DNA of 64,000 bases from Oxalobacter formigenes (GTDB taxonomy: Bacteria; Pseudomonadota; Gammaproteobacteria; Burkholderiales; Burkholderiaceae_D), in assembly GCF_002127965.1 (NCBI RefSeq), contig NZ_CP018787.1:2170001-2234000 (forward strand), written 5' to 3'. Shown piece after piece: positions 1-9,367 of this stretch. Under the pieces are notes generated by a model. It saw only the letters and a program-made list of their open reading frames with translations. It was not told the DNA's origin and did no database searches. The position numbers were made by a program, and so were the translations under genes. Position 1 is the stretch's first letter. Each line of letters begins with the position of its first letter.

Positions 1-57
1 CAGACATGTCTTTACGGACACAAGTGTTATTAACCGTTAAGCAAACTGGAGGCTTCA

Positions 58-1455
58 ATGGCATACCTAAGCAATACCGATCTGACTCGTAACGATCCGA
101 TTTTCGGCTCTCCCTTCGTTTCGAAGGCCGCCAACAAAAAGACCTTCCCGAATGACGAGCAAAATGCTTACGACGTTTATCAGGTCGTTCACGACGAATT
201 GTATCTGGACGGCAATGCCCGCCAGAATCTGGCCACCTTTTGCCAGACCTTCGAAGAAGAAGAACTTCACGCACTGATGGACCTGTCGATCGACAAGAAC
301 ATGATCGACAAGGATGAATATCCCCAGACAGCGGCCATCGAAAATTATTGCGTCCACATGATCGCCGATCTGTGGAATGCACCGGATTCCGCCACCACCA
401 TCGGTACCTCGACCGTCGGTTCAAGTGAAGCCTGTATGCTGGGCGGTCTGGCTGCCCTGTGGCGCTGGCGCGCGAAACGGAAAGCGGCTGGCAAACCGAT
501 CGACAAACCCAACATGGTTTGCGGTCCCGTTCAGGTTTGCTGGCTGAAATTCGCCCGTTACTGGGACATCGAAATCCGTGAAATGCCGATGCGTGACAAC
601 CACTACGTCATGGCACCGGAAGACATGCTCTCGATGGTCGATGAAAACACCATTGTCGTCGTACCGACTCTGGGCCAGACGTATACCGGCCTGTACGAAC
701 CGGTCAAACCGCTGGCAGACGCACTGGACAAATTGCAGACTGAAAAAGGTCTGGACATCGACATTCACGTCGACGGTGCCAGCGGCGGCTTCCTTGCCCC
801 GTTCTGTGCTCCGGAAATGGTATGGGACTTCCGCCTGCCACGCGTGAAATCCATCAGCACCTCCGGCCACAAATTCGGTCTGGCTCCTTTGGGGGTAGGC
901 TGGGTTGTCTGGCGCGAAACGAAAGACCTGCCGGAAGGCCTGATTTTCCACGTCAACTATCTCGGTGGCGATCTGCCGACCTTCGCACTGAACTTCTCCC
1001 GTCCTGCCGGACAGGTCATCTGCCAGTACTACAACCTGCTGCGTCTGGGCAAGGAAGGTTATCAGCGCATTCATGGCGATTGCTACAAGACGGCACAGAT
1101 GCTGGCGGAAGGCCTGCAAATGATCGGACCATTCGAAATGATCCACAGCGGCAAGGAACAGGAAGGCATCCCTGCCCTGACCTGGAAGATCAAGGATGGC
1201 GCGAAAACCAATTACAGCCTGTACGATCTGGCGGACCACCTGAGAACCCGCGGCTGGCTCGTCCCGGCTTACTCGCTGCCACCTCATGCCGACAACATCA
1301 TTGTCCAGCGCATTCTGGTCAAACAGGGTCTGTCTGCCGATATGGCTTCCCTGCTTCTCGAAGACTTCAAACGCTCCATCGACTTCTTCGACAGCCATCA
1401 GCCACACGGCTTTACCGGCAAGGAAGCCCAGATGGGCAACCATAGCGGCAGATAA
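58..1455 (+). CDS. gadB: Glutamate decarboxylase (PLP-dependent)
   Basis: Decarboxylates L-glutamate to GABA and CO2 in the cytoplasm, consuming one proton per turnover; this is the core of glutamate-dependent acid resistance. The 465-residue length matches E. coli GadA/B (466). The PLP lysine is K272 in the SGHKFG motif, preceded by the HVDGASGGF segment that contains the cofactor-contacting Asp. The family's conserved N-terminal stretch [13 protein letters not shown] is present. A histidine sits four residues from the C-terminus (H462). In E. coli a C-terminal His blocks the active site at neutral pH, so the same pH gating is plausible here but inferred. TGGAGG at 47-52 supports the ATG. 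It is the first gene of a three-gene operon with glsA and gadC. The promoter would lie in the 57 bases upstream or beyond the window edge; none is evident. Confidence 0.97.
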   Translation: MAYLSNTDLTRNDPIFGSPFVSKAANKKTFPNDEQNAYDVYQVVHDELYLDGNARQNLATFCQTFEEEELHALMDLSIDKNMIDKDEYPQTAAIENYCVHMIADLWNAPDSATTIGTSTVGSSEACMLGGLAALWRWRAKRKAAGKPIDKPNMVCGPVQVCWLKFARYWDIEIREMPMRDNHYVMAPEDMLSMVDENTIVVVPTLGQTYTGLYEPVKPLADALDKLQTEKGLDIDIHVDGASGGFLAPFCAPEMVWDFRLPRVKSISTSGHKFGLAPLGVGWVVWRETKDLPEGLIFHVNYLGGDLPTFALNFSRPAGQVICQYYNLLRLGKEGYQRIHGDCYKTAQMLAEGLQMIGPFEMIHSGKEQEGIPALTWKIKDGAKTNYSLYDLADHLRTRGWLVPAYSLPPHADNIIVQRILVKQGLSADMASLLLEDFKRSIDFFDSHQPHGFTGKEAQMGNHSGR

Positions 1456-1513
1456 GGGACACCTTTGGCAATGCAGGGGAAATAAACGAAAACATTCTTG
1501 TAAAGGTAAAAAA

Positions 1514-2464
1514 ATGAGCGTCAATCAAAATCAGGAGCAAAGGAAACAGGTGTTGGACTTTATGACCTCTGCTCACCAGACTTTTTCTTCAGACAAGGGC
1601 GGAGCGAACGCCAGTTACATTCCGTATCTGGCTTCCGTCCCGTCCGATCTGTTCGGTATCGCCATTTCGTTCCCTGACGGTCAGGTGCTCGAAGTCGGCG
1701 ATACGAAATATGAATTCGCCATCGAATCCATTTCGAAAGTATTCACACTGGCGAAAGTGCTGGAAGAAATCGGCAAGGACAAGTTCCTCGCCACAATCGG
1801 TTCCGACGCGACTGGCGAACCGTTCAATTCGGTCATTGCACTGGAACTGCACAAGGAACATCCGAGTAATCCGTTCGACAATGCCGGCGCGATTGCCACG
1901 GTCAGCCTGTTGAATGCCAAATCGGCAGACGATCGCTGGAACCAGATCATCAGTACCTACAGCCTGTTTGCCGGCCGTGATCTGACCGTCAATGAAGAAG
2001 TCTACAAATCCGAATCGGACACGAACGCACACAATCGCGGCATTTCATGGCTCTTGAAAAACAGCGGCAAGATGTTCACGGATCCGGATCAGGCATGTGA
2101 CGTCTATACCCGCCAGTGTTCGGTCGCGATTACCTGTCGCGACCTGGCCATTATGGGTGGAACGATTGCCAATCATGGCGTCAATCCGGTCACGAAAAAA
2201 CAGGTCATCAGCCGTGAAAACGTCCAGCCGATTCTGGCAGAAATGGCGATGAACGGTCTTTACGACAATACGGGCACCTGGCTGTACAACACGGGCCTGC
2301 CCGGCAAGAGCGGCGTCGGTGGCGGTATTCTGGCCATTGTCCCCGGTGTCTGCGCATTAGCGGTTTTCGCACCTCCCCTCGATGTTTTCGGAAACAGTGT
2401 GAAGGGACAGAAAGTGGGAGCTTTCCTGAGCGAAAAATTGGGTTGGAGTCTTCTCAACAAATAA
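1514..2464 (+). CDS. glsA: Glutaminase A (serine-dependent beta-lactamase-like fold)
   Basis: Hydrolyses L-glutamine to glutamate and ammonia. The 316-residue product has the family's S-x-x-K catalytic pair (S72 and K75 in ESISKVF) and the glycine-rich SGVGGGI segment near the C-terminus. The frame stays open upstream to 1286, but that would overlap gadB. The ATG at 1514 is preceded by AAAGGT at 1503-1508 and gives the normal family length, so I chose it. The gene lies 58 bases after gadB and is followed directly by the antiporter gene. This context suggests it supplies glutamate to GadB and releases ammonia that buffers protons, as described for E. coli YbaS with GadC. The substrate assignment is strong; the acid-resistance role is inferred from context. 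Confidence 0.96.
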   Translation: MSVNQNQEQRKQVLDFMTSAHQTFSSDKGGANASYIPYLASVPSDLFGIAISFPDGQVLEVGDTKYEFAIESISKVFTLAKVLEEIGKDKFLATIGSDATGEPFNSVIALELHKEHPSNPFDNAGAIATVSLLNAKSADDRWNQIISTYSLFAGRDLTVNEEVYKSESDTNAHNRGISWLLKNSGKMFTDPDQACDVYTRQCSVAITCRDLAIMGGTIANHGVNPVTKKQVISRENVQPILAEMAMNGLYDNTGTWLYNTGLPGKSGVGGGILAIVPGVCALAVFAPPLDVFGNSVKGQKVGAFLSEKLGWSLLNK

Positions 2465-2520
2465 TAAAGCGTTTCCGGACTTCCAGAGATGGAAGTCCGA
2501 TTTTCAAAGAAGAGGTATTT

Positions 2521-4095
2521 ATGGCTACCACTACCAATACTAAAGCGCGTACTTATATATCATGGCTGACCATCTCGTTCATGATGGTCGCTGCGGTGGC
2601 AAGTATTCGTTCGCTTCCGGCCATGGCTGTTTACGGCCTTGGTTCCATCATGCTGTTTTTGATTCCTGCTGTCCTGTTCTTCATTCCTGTCGCCCTGGTC
2701 GCATCCGAACTGGGTACCGGCTGGAACGGCGGTATTTACGGCTGGGTCAAACAGGCTTACGGAGATCGTCTCGGATTTTTCGCGATCTGGTTCCTCTGGA
2801 TTGAGGTCGTCGTCTGGTATCCGTCCGTTCTGGGCTTTGCGGCCAGTACACTGGCCTACATGTTCAACCCGAAACTGGCGAATAATGGCCTCTTTACCTG
2901 TATTGTCATTATCGTCTTTTACTGGGCATCGACATTTCTGGCCATGCGTGGAATGGACACGCTGGCAAAATTCACCAAATGGTTCATGTTGCTGGGTACT
3001 GCCCTGCCAGCTCTCGCGCTGGTCATTCTGGGTATCATCTGGCTTGTCATGGGTAATCCTTCCGCAGCTCCCCTCTCATGGAGTGCACTGATTCCATCCG
3101 TGTTTCATGAACACGCGCACGTTATCACCAGCCACCGCTTGCATGAATCTTCCCTGCAGGTATTTATCGGAAGTGTTGCCGGTCTGGTTCTGATCGTCAG
3201 CAACTTCCTGGCATTTGCCGGTATCGAAATGAATGCCATTCATGCCCGCGATTTGAAAAATCCGGAACGTGAAATGCCCAAGGCCATTTTCCTGGCCTGT
3301 ATCATGATCATCCTGATCTTCATTCCGCCAACGATCGCGATCTCGCTCGTCGTTCCAGCCGACTCAACCAGCCTGACCGCTGGCGTGATTCAGGCTTATG
3401 CCGCCTTCTTCGACGCTTTCCACATAACATGGATCACTCCGATCATGGGCGCATTGCTGATTATCGGTGCACTGGGCGGTGTGCTCTCATGGACTGCCGG
3501 CCCATCCAAAGGCCTGCTGTTTGTCGGCAAATCCGGCATGTTCCCGCTGGCACTGCAGAAGGTCAACAAAAACGGCGTTCAGTCAAATATCCTGATCCTT
3601 CAGGCCATTCTGGTTACCTTGCTGTCAACGATTTATATCTTCGTTGACAACGTATCCGATGCCTTCTGGATGATTTCGGCAATGGCTGCCCTGATGTATC
3701 TGACCATTTATATATTCATGTTCATGTCGGCCATGAAGCTCAGAAAAACCCAGCCTCACGTCAAACGCGGATTTGTGCTCAAGGGCCTGCATTTCTGGTG
3801 TTTTCTCGGATTGGCGTCCACGATTGTCGCCATTTTCTTCGGCTTCATTCCGCCAAGCCAGTTCAGTGACATGCCTCTGTTCGAGTATATCGGCATACTG
3901 GTGGCAGGCCTGATTGTGACCGGTGCTCCTCCGTTCATTTTCTATGCTATTAGAAAACCGTCATGGATCGTCACACCGAAGAGTGAATATGAACAATATT
4001 CCGCGCCTTTGCAGGATTTACAGGACGATGGTGACACCACAACGCCACCAGCCGCTCCGCCTGCCACTTCCGCACCGGCGTCAACGACAAAATAA
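2521..4095 (+). CDS. gadC: Glutamate/GABA antiporter of the APC superfamily
   Basis: Inner-membrane exchanger that imports glutamate (in E. coli also glutamine) and exports GABA. The 524-residue product has about twelve hydrophobic segments from residue 12 to about 470, then a hydrophilic tail of about 50 residues rich in Pro, Ala, Thr and Ser. In E. coli GadC a C-terminal plug closes the channel at neutral pH. The tail here occupies the same place but its sequence is low-complexity, so gating is uncertain. The frame opens at 2443 inside glsA; the ATG at 2521 with a GAAGAGG Shine-Dalgarno just upstream is the better start. It is the last gene of the gadB-glsA-gadC operon and is followed by a perfect terminator. 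Confidence 0.94.
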   Translation: MATTTNTKARTYISWLTISFMMVAAVASIRSLPAMAVYGLGSIMLFLIPAVLFFIPVALVASELGTGWNGGIYGWVKQAYGDRLGFFAIWFLWIEVVVWYPSVLGFAASTLAYMFNPKLANNGLFTCIVIIVFYWASTFLAMRGMDTLAKFTKWFMLLGTALPALALVILGIIWLVMGNPSAAPLSWSALIPSVFHEHAHVITSHRLHESSLQVFIGSVAGLVLIVSNFLAFAGIEMNAIHARDLKNPEREMPKAIFLACIMIILIFIPPTIAISLVVPADSTSLTAGVIQAYAAFFDAFHITWITPIMGALLIIGALGGVLSWTAGPSKGLLFVGKSGMFPLALQKVNKNGVQSNILILQAILVTLLSTIYIFVDNVSDAFWMISAMAALMYLTIYIFMFMSAMKLRKTQPHVKRGFVLKGLHFWCFLGLASTIVAIFFGFIPPSQFSDMPLFEYIGILVAGLIVTGAPPFIFYAIRKPSWIVTPKSEYEQYSAPLQDLQDDGDTTTPPAAPPATSAPASTTK

Positions 4096-4124
4096 CCCTT
4101 CCATAATTCCTTCGTAACTTTCAT

Positions 4125-4150
4125 GCCTTCCCTTCGGGGAAGGCTTTTTT
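4125..4150 (+). terminator. Rho-independent terminator of the gad operon
   Basis: Perfect 8-bp GC-rich stem (4125-4132 with 4137-4144) with a TTCG tetraloop followed by six T residues, 30 bases after the gadC stop codon. Confidence 0.95.
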
Positions 4151-4289
4151 ATGGTGTTCCCAGCATCAATAACCGCACCCGCCATCCCTGACACATTTCA
4201 TTTCCGACTGGGAAGCCATGTACAATATGATCTGAAACCAATCAGGCATTTTTCCTGATTTTTAACACCATTTCCGCTTGTGACACGCC

Positions 4290-5897
4290 ATGCTGCGATT
4301 AACTGAAATCAGATTGCCTATTGATCATAATGAAGATGATCTGAAAAAAGCCATCCTCGACCGTCTTTTTATCACTGAAAAAGAACTGGACGGCTTTACT
4401 GTTTACCGCAGGAATTACGATGCCCGAAAAAAAACCGCGATCGTCTTTTCCTATACGGTTGATGTCGACGTTGCGAATGAAGACTTCCTTCTCGAACGTT
4501 TTGACGGTCACCCACATATCCGCAAGGCGCCTGACATGGAATACAAGTTCGTCGCTCACGCGCCAGACAAACCATTCTCCCGTCCCATCGTCGTCGGCTG
4601 CGGCCCCTGCGGACTTTTTGCGGCACTGATTCTTGCACAGAGCGGCTTTAAACCAATCATTCTGGAACGGGGCAAAAACGTCCGCGAACGCACCAGAGAT
4701 ACGTTCGGTTTCTGGCGTGAACGACAGCTGAACCCGGAATCGAACGTGCAGTTCGGCGAAGGAGGCGCTGGCACCTTTTCGGATGGAAAACTGCATACCC
4801 AGATCAAGGACCCGAAACATTATGGCCGGAAAGTGTTGACTGAGCTGGTCAAATCCGGTGCCCCTGAAGAAATCCTCTATATCGGGAAACCGCATATCGG
4901 TACCTTCAAGCTCGTCAGGATTATTGAAGAAATGCGTGATGAAATCATTTCACTCGGCGGAGAGTATCACTACGAAAGCCGGGTCGACGACCTGATTATC
5001 GAAAATGGACAGATTCAGGGAGTCGTTTTGCAGGACGGCCGAACGTTTCATTCTGATCATGTCATCCTCGCTCCAGGACACAGCGCGCGGGATACCTTCG
5101 AGATGCTTTACAAACGTGGCGTCACGATGGAAGCCAAACCGTTTTCCGTCGGCTTCCGCATCGAACACCCGCAATCCATGATCGACGAATGCCGTCTCGG
5201 CCCCAGTGCCGGGAATCCACTGTTAGGTTCGGCCGATTACAAACTGGCTCATCACTGCAAAAACGGCCGAACAGTATACAGTTTCTGTATGTGTCCGGGT
5301 GGTACCGTCGTCGCGGCGGCATCCGAACCCGGCAGGCTTGTCACCAATGGCATGAGCCAGTATTCGCGTAACGAAAGAAATGCCAACGCAGCTATTGTCG
5401 TGGATATTTCGCCTGACGATTATCCTGATGGCCCACTCGGCGGAATCGCCTTCCAGCGTGAACTGGAGCAAAAAGCGTTTGAGCTCGGCGGTTCCAATTA
5501 CAATGCACCATGCCAGCTCGTCGGTGATTTTCTGAAAAACAAACCGTCAACAAAACTCGGCTCGGTTGTTCCCTCATACACGCCCGGCGTCACGCCCTGC
5601 AATCTCGCCGACGCATTGCCCGGTTTTGCCATTACCGCCCTGCGTGAGGCCATTCCTGCCTTTGAACGTTCAATCCCCGGATTTTCATTGCATGATGCTG
5701 TTCTGACCGGAACGGAAACCAGAACGTCTTCTCCAGTAAAAATCCTGCGTAATCGCGATGATCTGCAAAGCGTCAATATCAAGGGCTTGTATCCTGCCGG
5801 AGAAGGTGCCGGTTACGCCGGAGGCATCCTGTCCTCGGCAGTAGACGGCATCGAAGTCGCCGAAGCGATTGCCAGAGATATCGCAGCAGGAAAATAA
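4290..5897 (+). CDS. FAD-dependent oxidoreductase (COG2509-type dehydrogenase)
   Basis: A 535-residue flavoprotein. The first ~95 residues form a small alpha/beta domain with no recognised catalytic motif. It is followed by a dinucleotide-binding motif GCGPCG at about residue 108, ending in the acidic ERG that binds the FAD ribose. Further conserved blocks are GEGGAGTFSDGKL, and near the C-terminus GLYPAGEGAGYAGGI, typical of FAD enzymes of this family. The substrate is unknown; the family has been annotated only as an uncharacterised FAD-dependent dehydrogenase. No signal peptide or membrane segment is seen, so it should be cytoplasmic. It stands alone between the gad terminator and the convergent NlpC/P60 gene. 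The Shine-Dalgarno upstream of the ATG is weak. Confidence 0.85.
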   Translation: MLRLTEIRLPIDHNEDDLKKAILDRLFITEKELDGFTVYRRNYDARKKTAIVFSYTVDVDVANEDFLLERFDGHPHIRKAPDMEYKFVAHAPDKPFSRPIVVGCGPCGLFAALILAQSGFKPIILERGKNVRERTRDTFGFWRERQLNPESNVQFGEGGAGTFSDGKLHTQIKDPKHYGRKVLTELVKSGAPEEILYIGKPHIGTFKLVRIIEEMRDEIISLGGEYHYESRVDDLIIENGQIQGVVLQDGRTFHSDHVILAPGHSARDTFEMLYKRGVTMEAKPFSVGFRIEHPQSMIDECRLGPSAGNPLLGSADYKLAHHCKNGRTVYSFCMCPGGTVVAAASEPGRLVTNGMSQYSRNERNANAAIVVDISPDDYPDGPLGGIAFQRELEQKAFELGGSNYNAPCQLVGDFLKNKPSTKLGSVVPSYTPGVTPCNLADALPGFAITALREAIPAFERSIPGFSLHDAVLTGTETRTSSPVKILRNRDDLQSVNIKGLYPAGEGAGYAGGILSSAVDGIEVAEAIARDIAAGK

Positions 5898-5932
5898 AAA
5901 AGGGAAAACGAAGCCTGATTACTCGGCTTCGT
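5893..5932 (-). terminator. Terminator for the NlpC/P60 gene, overlapping its stop codon
   Basis: Inverted repeat 5908-5915 with 5925-5932 (8-bp stem ACGAAGCC, 9-base loop), followed on the minus strand by two T runs (TTTT and TTTTTT separated by CCC). The stem contains the last codons and stop of the leftward gene. It has no T run in the rightward direction. Confidence 0.75.
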
Positions 5933-6524
5933 CACGGAAGGCCTGAAGAATCTGTTCCTTTTCAGACTCGATTCTCTGCCTGTCTTCCGGATTGGTGATG
6001 CGGCGTGCCCCATTGAAACGGGATTTCCAGTAAGCCATCTCCATATTGTCGATACGGACTTTCTTGCCTGAAGAAGGTGCGTGGATGAACTTGTTGTCGC
6101 CCAGATAAATACCGACATGGGAATAACTGCGACGTCTGGTATTGTAAAAAACCAGATCACCGGGCTGGAGATCGGCCTGGGATACTTCTTCACCTGCCCG
6201 GCTGAGTTCCAGTGAAGTACGTGGCACGGTAGCGCCCCATGCTTCCTTGAATACGTAACGAACCAGACCGCTGCAATCGATTCCCGTTTCCGGGGAATTG
6301 CCACCGTATTTGTAATGCGAGCCGATCAGGGTCATGGCCGTCATGGCCAGTTCGGTGGCTTTATGGGTAAAACTGTGGATTCGTTGCATGGCAGGAGCGG
6401 AAGTATCGGAATCCGGCATCACTTCCTGGGCCATTGCAGAAGATTGGGCCATTGTGAACAATAACGCTGCCATCCCGGCAGAAGCACAGAATTTCTGAAA
6501 AAAAGAGTGCTTTGTTTTCGCCAT
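5919..6524 (-). CDS. Secreted NlpC/P60 family peptidoglycan hydrolase
   Basis: Probable cell-wall endopeptidase that cleaves peptide stems in the periplasm. The 201-residue product starts with a signal peptide (basic start, hydrophobic core about residues 15-28, SSAMAQ cleavage region around 30-33). The C-terminal NlpC/P60 domain shows the catalytic Cys84 in DCSGLV, His136 in SHVGIY and a third polar residue His148 in FIHAPSSGK. An ATG at 6524 is preferred over an in-frame TTG two codons earlier. Gene and terminator overlap at the 3' end. It is convergent with the FAD oxidoreductase and 160 bases downstream of ntrC, with which no functional link is evident. Confidence 0.92.
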   Translation of the reverse strand: MAKTKHSFFQKFCASAGMAALLFTMAQSSAMAQEVMPDSDTSAPAMQRIHSFTHKATELAMTAMTLIGSHYKYGGNSPETGIDCSGLVRYVFKEAWGATVPRTSLELSRAGEEVSQADLQPGDLVFYNTRRRSYSHVGIYLGDNKFIHAPSSGKKVRIDNMEMAYWKSRFNGARRITNPEDRQRIESEKEQILQAFRDEAE

Positions 6525-6688
6525 TGTCAATTAACCCGTTCGATTTGAAGACCAGCTGAAAATGTAAGCGAATACGGCCTTCTTGTCAAAGATTTTTTAG
6601 TAAAAAGGGCCTAATTAAGGCTAACTTCGACGATCTTTAAATTAAAATCAATTCAAATGAAGTGCATTCTTTTTTAACTGATGAGTGA

Positions 6689-8167
6689 TTACCGGGAAGC
6701 GGTATCATCGTCCAGTCCCAGCTCTGCAATTTTCCGGGTGATCGTATTACGGCCTATTCCCAGTAAAACCGCCGCCTCGTTTTTGCGTCCCCTGGTATAA
6801 GACAGGGCTGTTTTGATGAGAATCCTTTCAAACGTTGCACCCAGTTCGTTCATCAGCTCGTTTTTTCCGTCGCCGAGCATTTTTCTGACGGTTTCCTCAA
6901 GCCGTTTTTCCCAGGAAATGAAGTCATCAACTGTGTGGGCGGAAACATCGCTGCCTGATTCACTGCTTCCCGAAAGATGTTTTGCTGCCTCGACATAATC
7001 ATTTGACGATTCATCGGACTCAAGCAATTCAACTGGCAAGTCCTTGACTTCTATCGTCTGGCCGGCAATCATGACTGTCATCCAGTAGCAGACATTTTCC
7101 AGTTGCCGGACATTCCCGGAAAAATAGCACCGTTTCAGAAACGCAGCGGCTTCCTGTGACAGGCTTTTGGAAGGAACGCCTAGCTGTTTCGCACTCTGTT
7201 TCAGAAAATGTCTTGCCAATACGGCAATATCCTCTGCCCGTTCACGCAGGCTGGGCAATCTCAGCCGAATGACGTTCAGACGATGAAACAGGTCTTCACG
7301 GAATACACCTTCCCGAACGAGCTTTTCCAGATTCTGATGCGTGGCGGCAACGACCCGGACATTTGCTTTCACCGACTGGTTTCCGCCTACCCGATAAAAG
7401 TGACCATCGGATAATACCCGCAGTAGTCTTGTCTGCATATCCAGGGGCATATCCCCGATTTCGTCGAGAAAAAGCGTTCCCCCTTCAGCCTGTTCAAAAC
7501 GGCCGCGCCGCATGACTTGCGCACCGGTAAACGCCCCTTTCTCATGTCCGAACAGTTCCGATTCGAGCAGGTCTTTCGGAATGGCTGCCATATTCAGGGC
7601 GACAAAAGGCTGTGATGCCCGTGGACTGTGCCGGTGCAGGGCTCTGGCGACCAGTTCCTTCCCGGTACCGGACTCCCCGGTCACCAGAACGGTAGCATTG
7701 GAATGGGACAGTTTGCCGATAGATCTGAAGACTTCCTGCATGGCCGGAGCCTGCCCGATGATTTCAGGCATCCTCTCGACCGGTTTTTCAACGACGGCTT
7801 CCCTTTCATTCTCCTTCATGGCCCGTTTGACGAGATCGACTGCCTTGTTGAGATCGAAAGGTTTTGCCAGATACTCGAATGCGCCCCCCTGAAATGCGGA
7901 TACGGCAGAATCGAGATCGGAATAGGCGGTCATGATAATGATGGGCAAATGTGGGAAACGTTCCCTTGCCACTTCCAGCAGATGGAGGCCGGATGTCCCT
8001 GGCATGCGTATATCCGACACCAGCACCTGCGGAACTTCTTCCTTCAATGCCACCAGAACGTCATCGGCACTGGAAAAGGATCTCAACGGGATATTTTCAC
8101 GCGAGAGCGCTTTTTCCAGTACCCAGCGAATGGAATCGTCGTCATCTGCAATCCAGACTGATCTCAT
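6689..8167 (-). CDS. glnG: Nitrogen regulation response regulator NtrC (NR(I))
   Basis: Sigma-54-dependent activator phosphorylated by NtrB when nitrogen is limiting. The 492-residue product has a receiver domain with acidic pocket IADDDD and phospho-acceptor D52 in SDIRMPG. The AAA+ domain carries Walker A GESGTGKE, the GAFTGA loop that contacts sigma-54, and Walker B LFLDEIGD. A Fis-type helix-turn-helix lies at the C-terminus (NEAAVLLGIGRNTITRKI). The frame extends to a TTG at 8194, but GGGGGA lies inside that extension at the right distance from the ATG at 8167, and that start matches E. coli NtrC. It lies 36 bases downstream of ntrB and is presumably co-transcribed. Its own binding sites lie upstream of glnA in this window. 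Confidence 0.96.
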   Translation of the reverse strand: MRSVWIADDDDSIRWVLEKALSRENIPLRSFSSADDVLVALKEEVPQVLVSDIRMPGTSGLHLLEVARERFPHLPIIIMTAYSDLDSAVSAFQGGAFEYLAKPFDLNKAVDLVKRAMKENEREAVVEKPVERMPEIIGQAPAMQEVFRSIGKLSHSNATVLVTGESGTGKELVARALHRHSPRASQPFVALNMAAIPKDLLESELFGHEKGAFTGAQVMRRGRFEQAEGGTLFLDEIGDMPLDMQTRLLRVLSDGHFYRVGGNQSVKANVRVVAATHQNLEKLVREGVFREDLFHRLNVIRLRLPSLRERAEDIAVLARHFLKQSAKQLGVPSKSLSQEAAAFLKRCYFSGNVRQLENVCYWMTVMIAGQTIEVKDLPVELLESDESSNDYVEAAKHLSGSSESGSDVSAHTVDDFISWEKRLEETVRKMLGDGKNELMNELGATFERILIKTALSYTRGRKNEAAVLLGIGRNTITRKIAELGLDDDTASR

Positions 8168-8203
8168 CATTTCCCCCGTCAAATCATGTTTCAATGAAAA
8201 GGC

Positions 8204-9274
8204 TTACGCCCTGACCAGTGGCAGCCTGATCAGAAACTCGGTATGCCCCGGAACGCTTTCGCACTCGATAATGCCGCCATGCTGCTGGATCAGCGTTTGA
8301 GACAACGTCAGGCCCAGACCGCTTCCCCCTTCCGTTCCCGATACCAGCGGATTGAAAATTTTCTCGATGAGCTCAGCCGGTATTCCGGGTCCGTTATCGA
8401 TAATATGCAAATTCAGTGCCAGTTTATAGCGAACTCTGGCAAGCGTTACCTGTCGTGAGACCCGTGTCTTGAAAACCAGTTCCGCGTCCCCTTGCCTTAT
8501 CCTGTCCGTCAACACATTCGCTGCATTTTGGGCGATATTCAGAACTGCCTGAATCAATTGCTCCTTGTCCCCTGTAATTTCAGGGATAGACAGGTCGTAA
8601 TCCCGCCAGATTTTCAATCCCTTCGGATGTTCTGCCAGTATGAGGCTCCGGACCCTTTCGCACACTTCGTGAATATTGATATCGTTTTCGATATGCGGAC
8701 GCCGGTGCGGCACCAGTAACCTGTCCACCAGCTTTTGCAGTCTTTCCGTTTCCTTGACAATGACTTGTGTATATTCGCGCAAATCCTTCATTTCCCGGGC
8801 CGGCAATTCCATTTCGAGCAGTTGTGCTGCACCACGAATGCCTCCCAGCGGGTTCTTGATTTCATGGGCCAGATTCCGGACGAGTTCCTTGTTTGCCTGA
8901 GTCTGGTCGACCAGCCTGTTTTCCCTTTCCTGCCGGATTTGTGCAATATTTTCACGAAGTTCTATCAGGACAGAAGCATCCGGCAAATCGACCGGCCTGA
9001 CGATGCAATGAACGTGCAGGGCTGCCCTGCCGATTCTTTCCAGAACCAGTTCCTGCCGCATCTCCAGGCAATCGTGTGAAATGACCTGTTCACACAATGT
9101 TTCCAGTACGTCACTATTTGGAAAAACCTGTTTCAGATTCTGGGACAGCAAGACCTTAGAAGAACTTTCGAACAAATCCTCGGCTGCCGGATTGACATAA
9201 ACAATCGCCCCGTTCCGATCCAGAATCAGGACGGCACAAGCCAGCAAATCCAGTCCTTTCAAGGAATCCATCAT
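8204..9274 (-). CDS. glnL: Nitrogen regulation sensor kinase NtrB (NR(II))
   Basis: Cytoplasmic histidine kinase/phosphatase that controls NtrC and is itself controlled by PII. Of about 356 residues, the first ~110 form a PAS domain (AVLILDRNGAIVYVNPAAED). The phospho-acceptor His is in the H-box NLAHEIKNPLGGIRG. The ATP-binding domain has the N-box region ILNIAQNAANVL and G-boxes DNGPGIP and GSGLGLTLSQ. No membrane segment is present, as expected for NtrB. The ATG at 9274 is preferred to a TTG two codons earlier; GGGA sits seven bases upstream. It lies between glnA and ntrC, the classic glnA-ntrB-ntrC order, with a terminator separating it from glnA, so ntrBC expression probably depends partly on read-through. 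Confidence 0.95.
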   Translation of the reverse strand: MMDSLKGLDLLACAVLILDRNGAIVYVNPAAEDLFESSSKVLLSQNLKQVFPNSDVLETLCEQVISHDCLEMRQELVLERIGRAALHVHCIVRPVDLPDASVLIELRENIAQIRQERENRLVDQTQANKELVRNLAHEIKNPLGGIRGAAQLLEMELPAREMKDLREYTQVIVKETERLQKLVDRLLVPHRRPHIENDINIHEVCERVRSLILAEHPKGLKIWRDYDLSIPEITGDKEQLIQAVLNIAQNAANVLTDRIRQGDAELVFKTRVSRQVTLARVRYKLALNLHIIDNGPGIPAELIEKIFNPLVSGTEGGSGLGLTLSQTLIQQHGGIIECESVPGHTEFLIRLPLVRA

Positions 9275-9312
9275 GGCCAATCCCGGTTTTTTCCCATTTT
9301 ATGAAGCATCAT

Positions 9313-9342
9313 AAAAAAAGGCGAAGTTTTCCATCTTCGCCT
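9313..9342 (-). terminator. Terminator between glnA and ntrB
   Basis: Perfect 8-bp stem 9319-9326 with 9335-9342 (AGGCGAAG/CTTCGCCT) followed on the minus strand by seven to eight T residues. It lies just after the glnA stop and before ntrB, so it would attenuate transcription from glnA into ntrBC. Confidence 0.92.
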
Positions 9343-9367
9343 CTCTCTTTATCCTGCCAGATTCACC

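Noticed and set aside
1286-1513. Extended glutaminase start inside gadB
   Set aside because: It overlaps gadB by 170 bases and exceeds the family length; the ATG at 1514 has a ribosome binding site.
421-1524. Long open frame antisense to gadB (367 codons)
   Set aside because: It lies opposite a certain gadB, lacks a ribosome binding site and shows no recognisable motif; such frames are common opposite GC-balanced codons.
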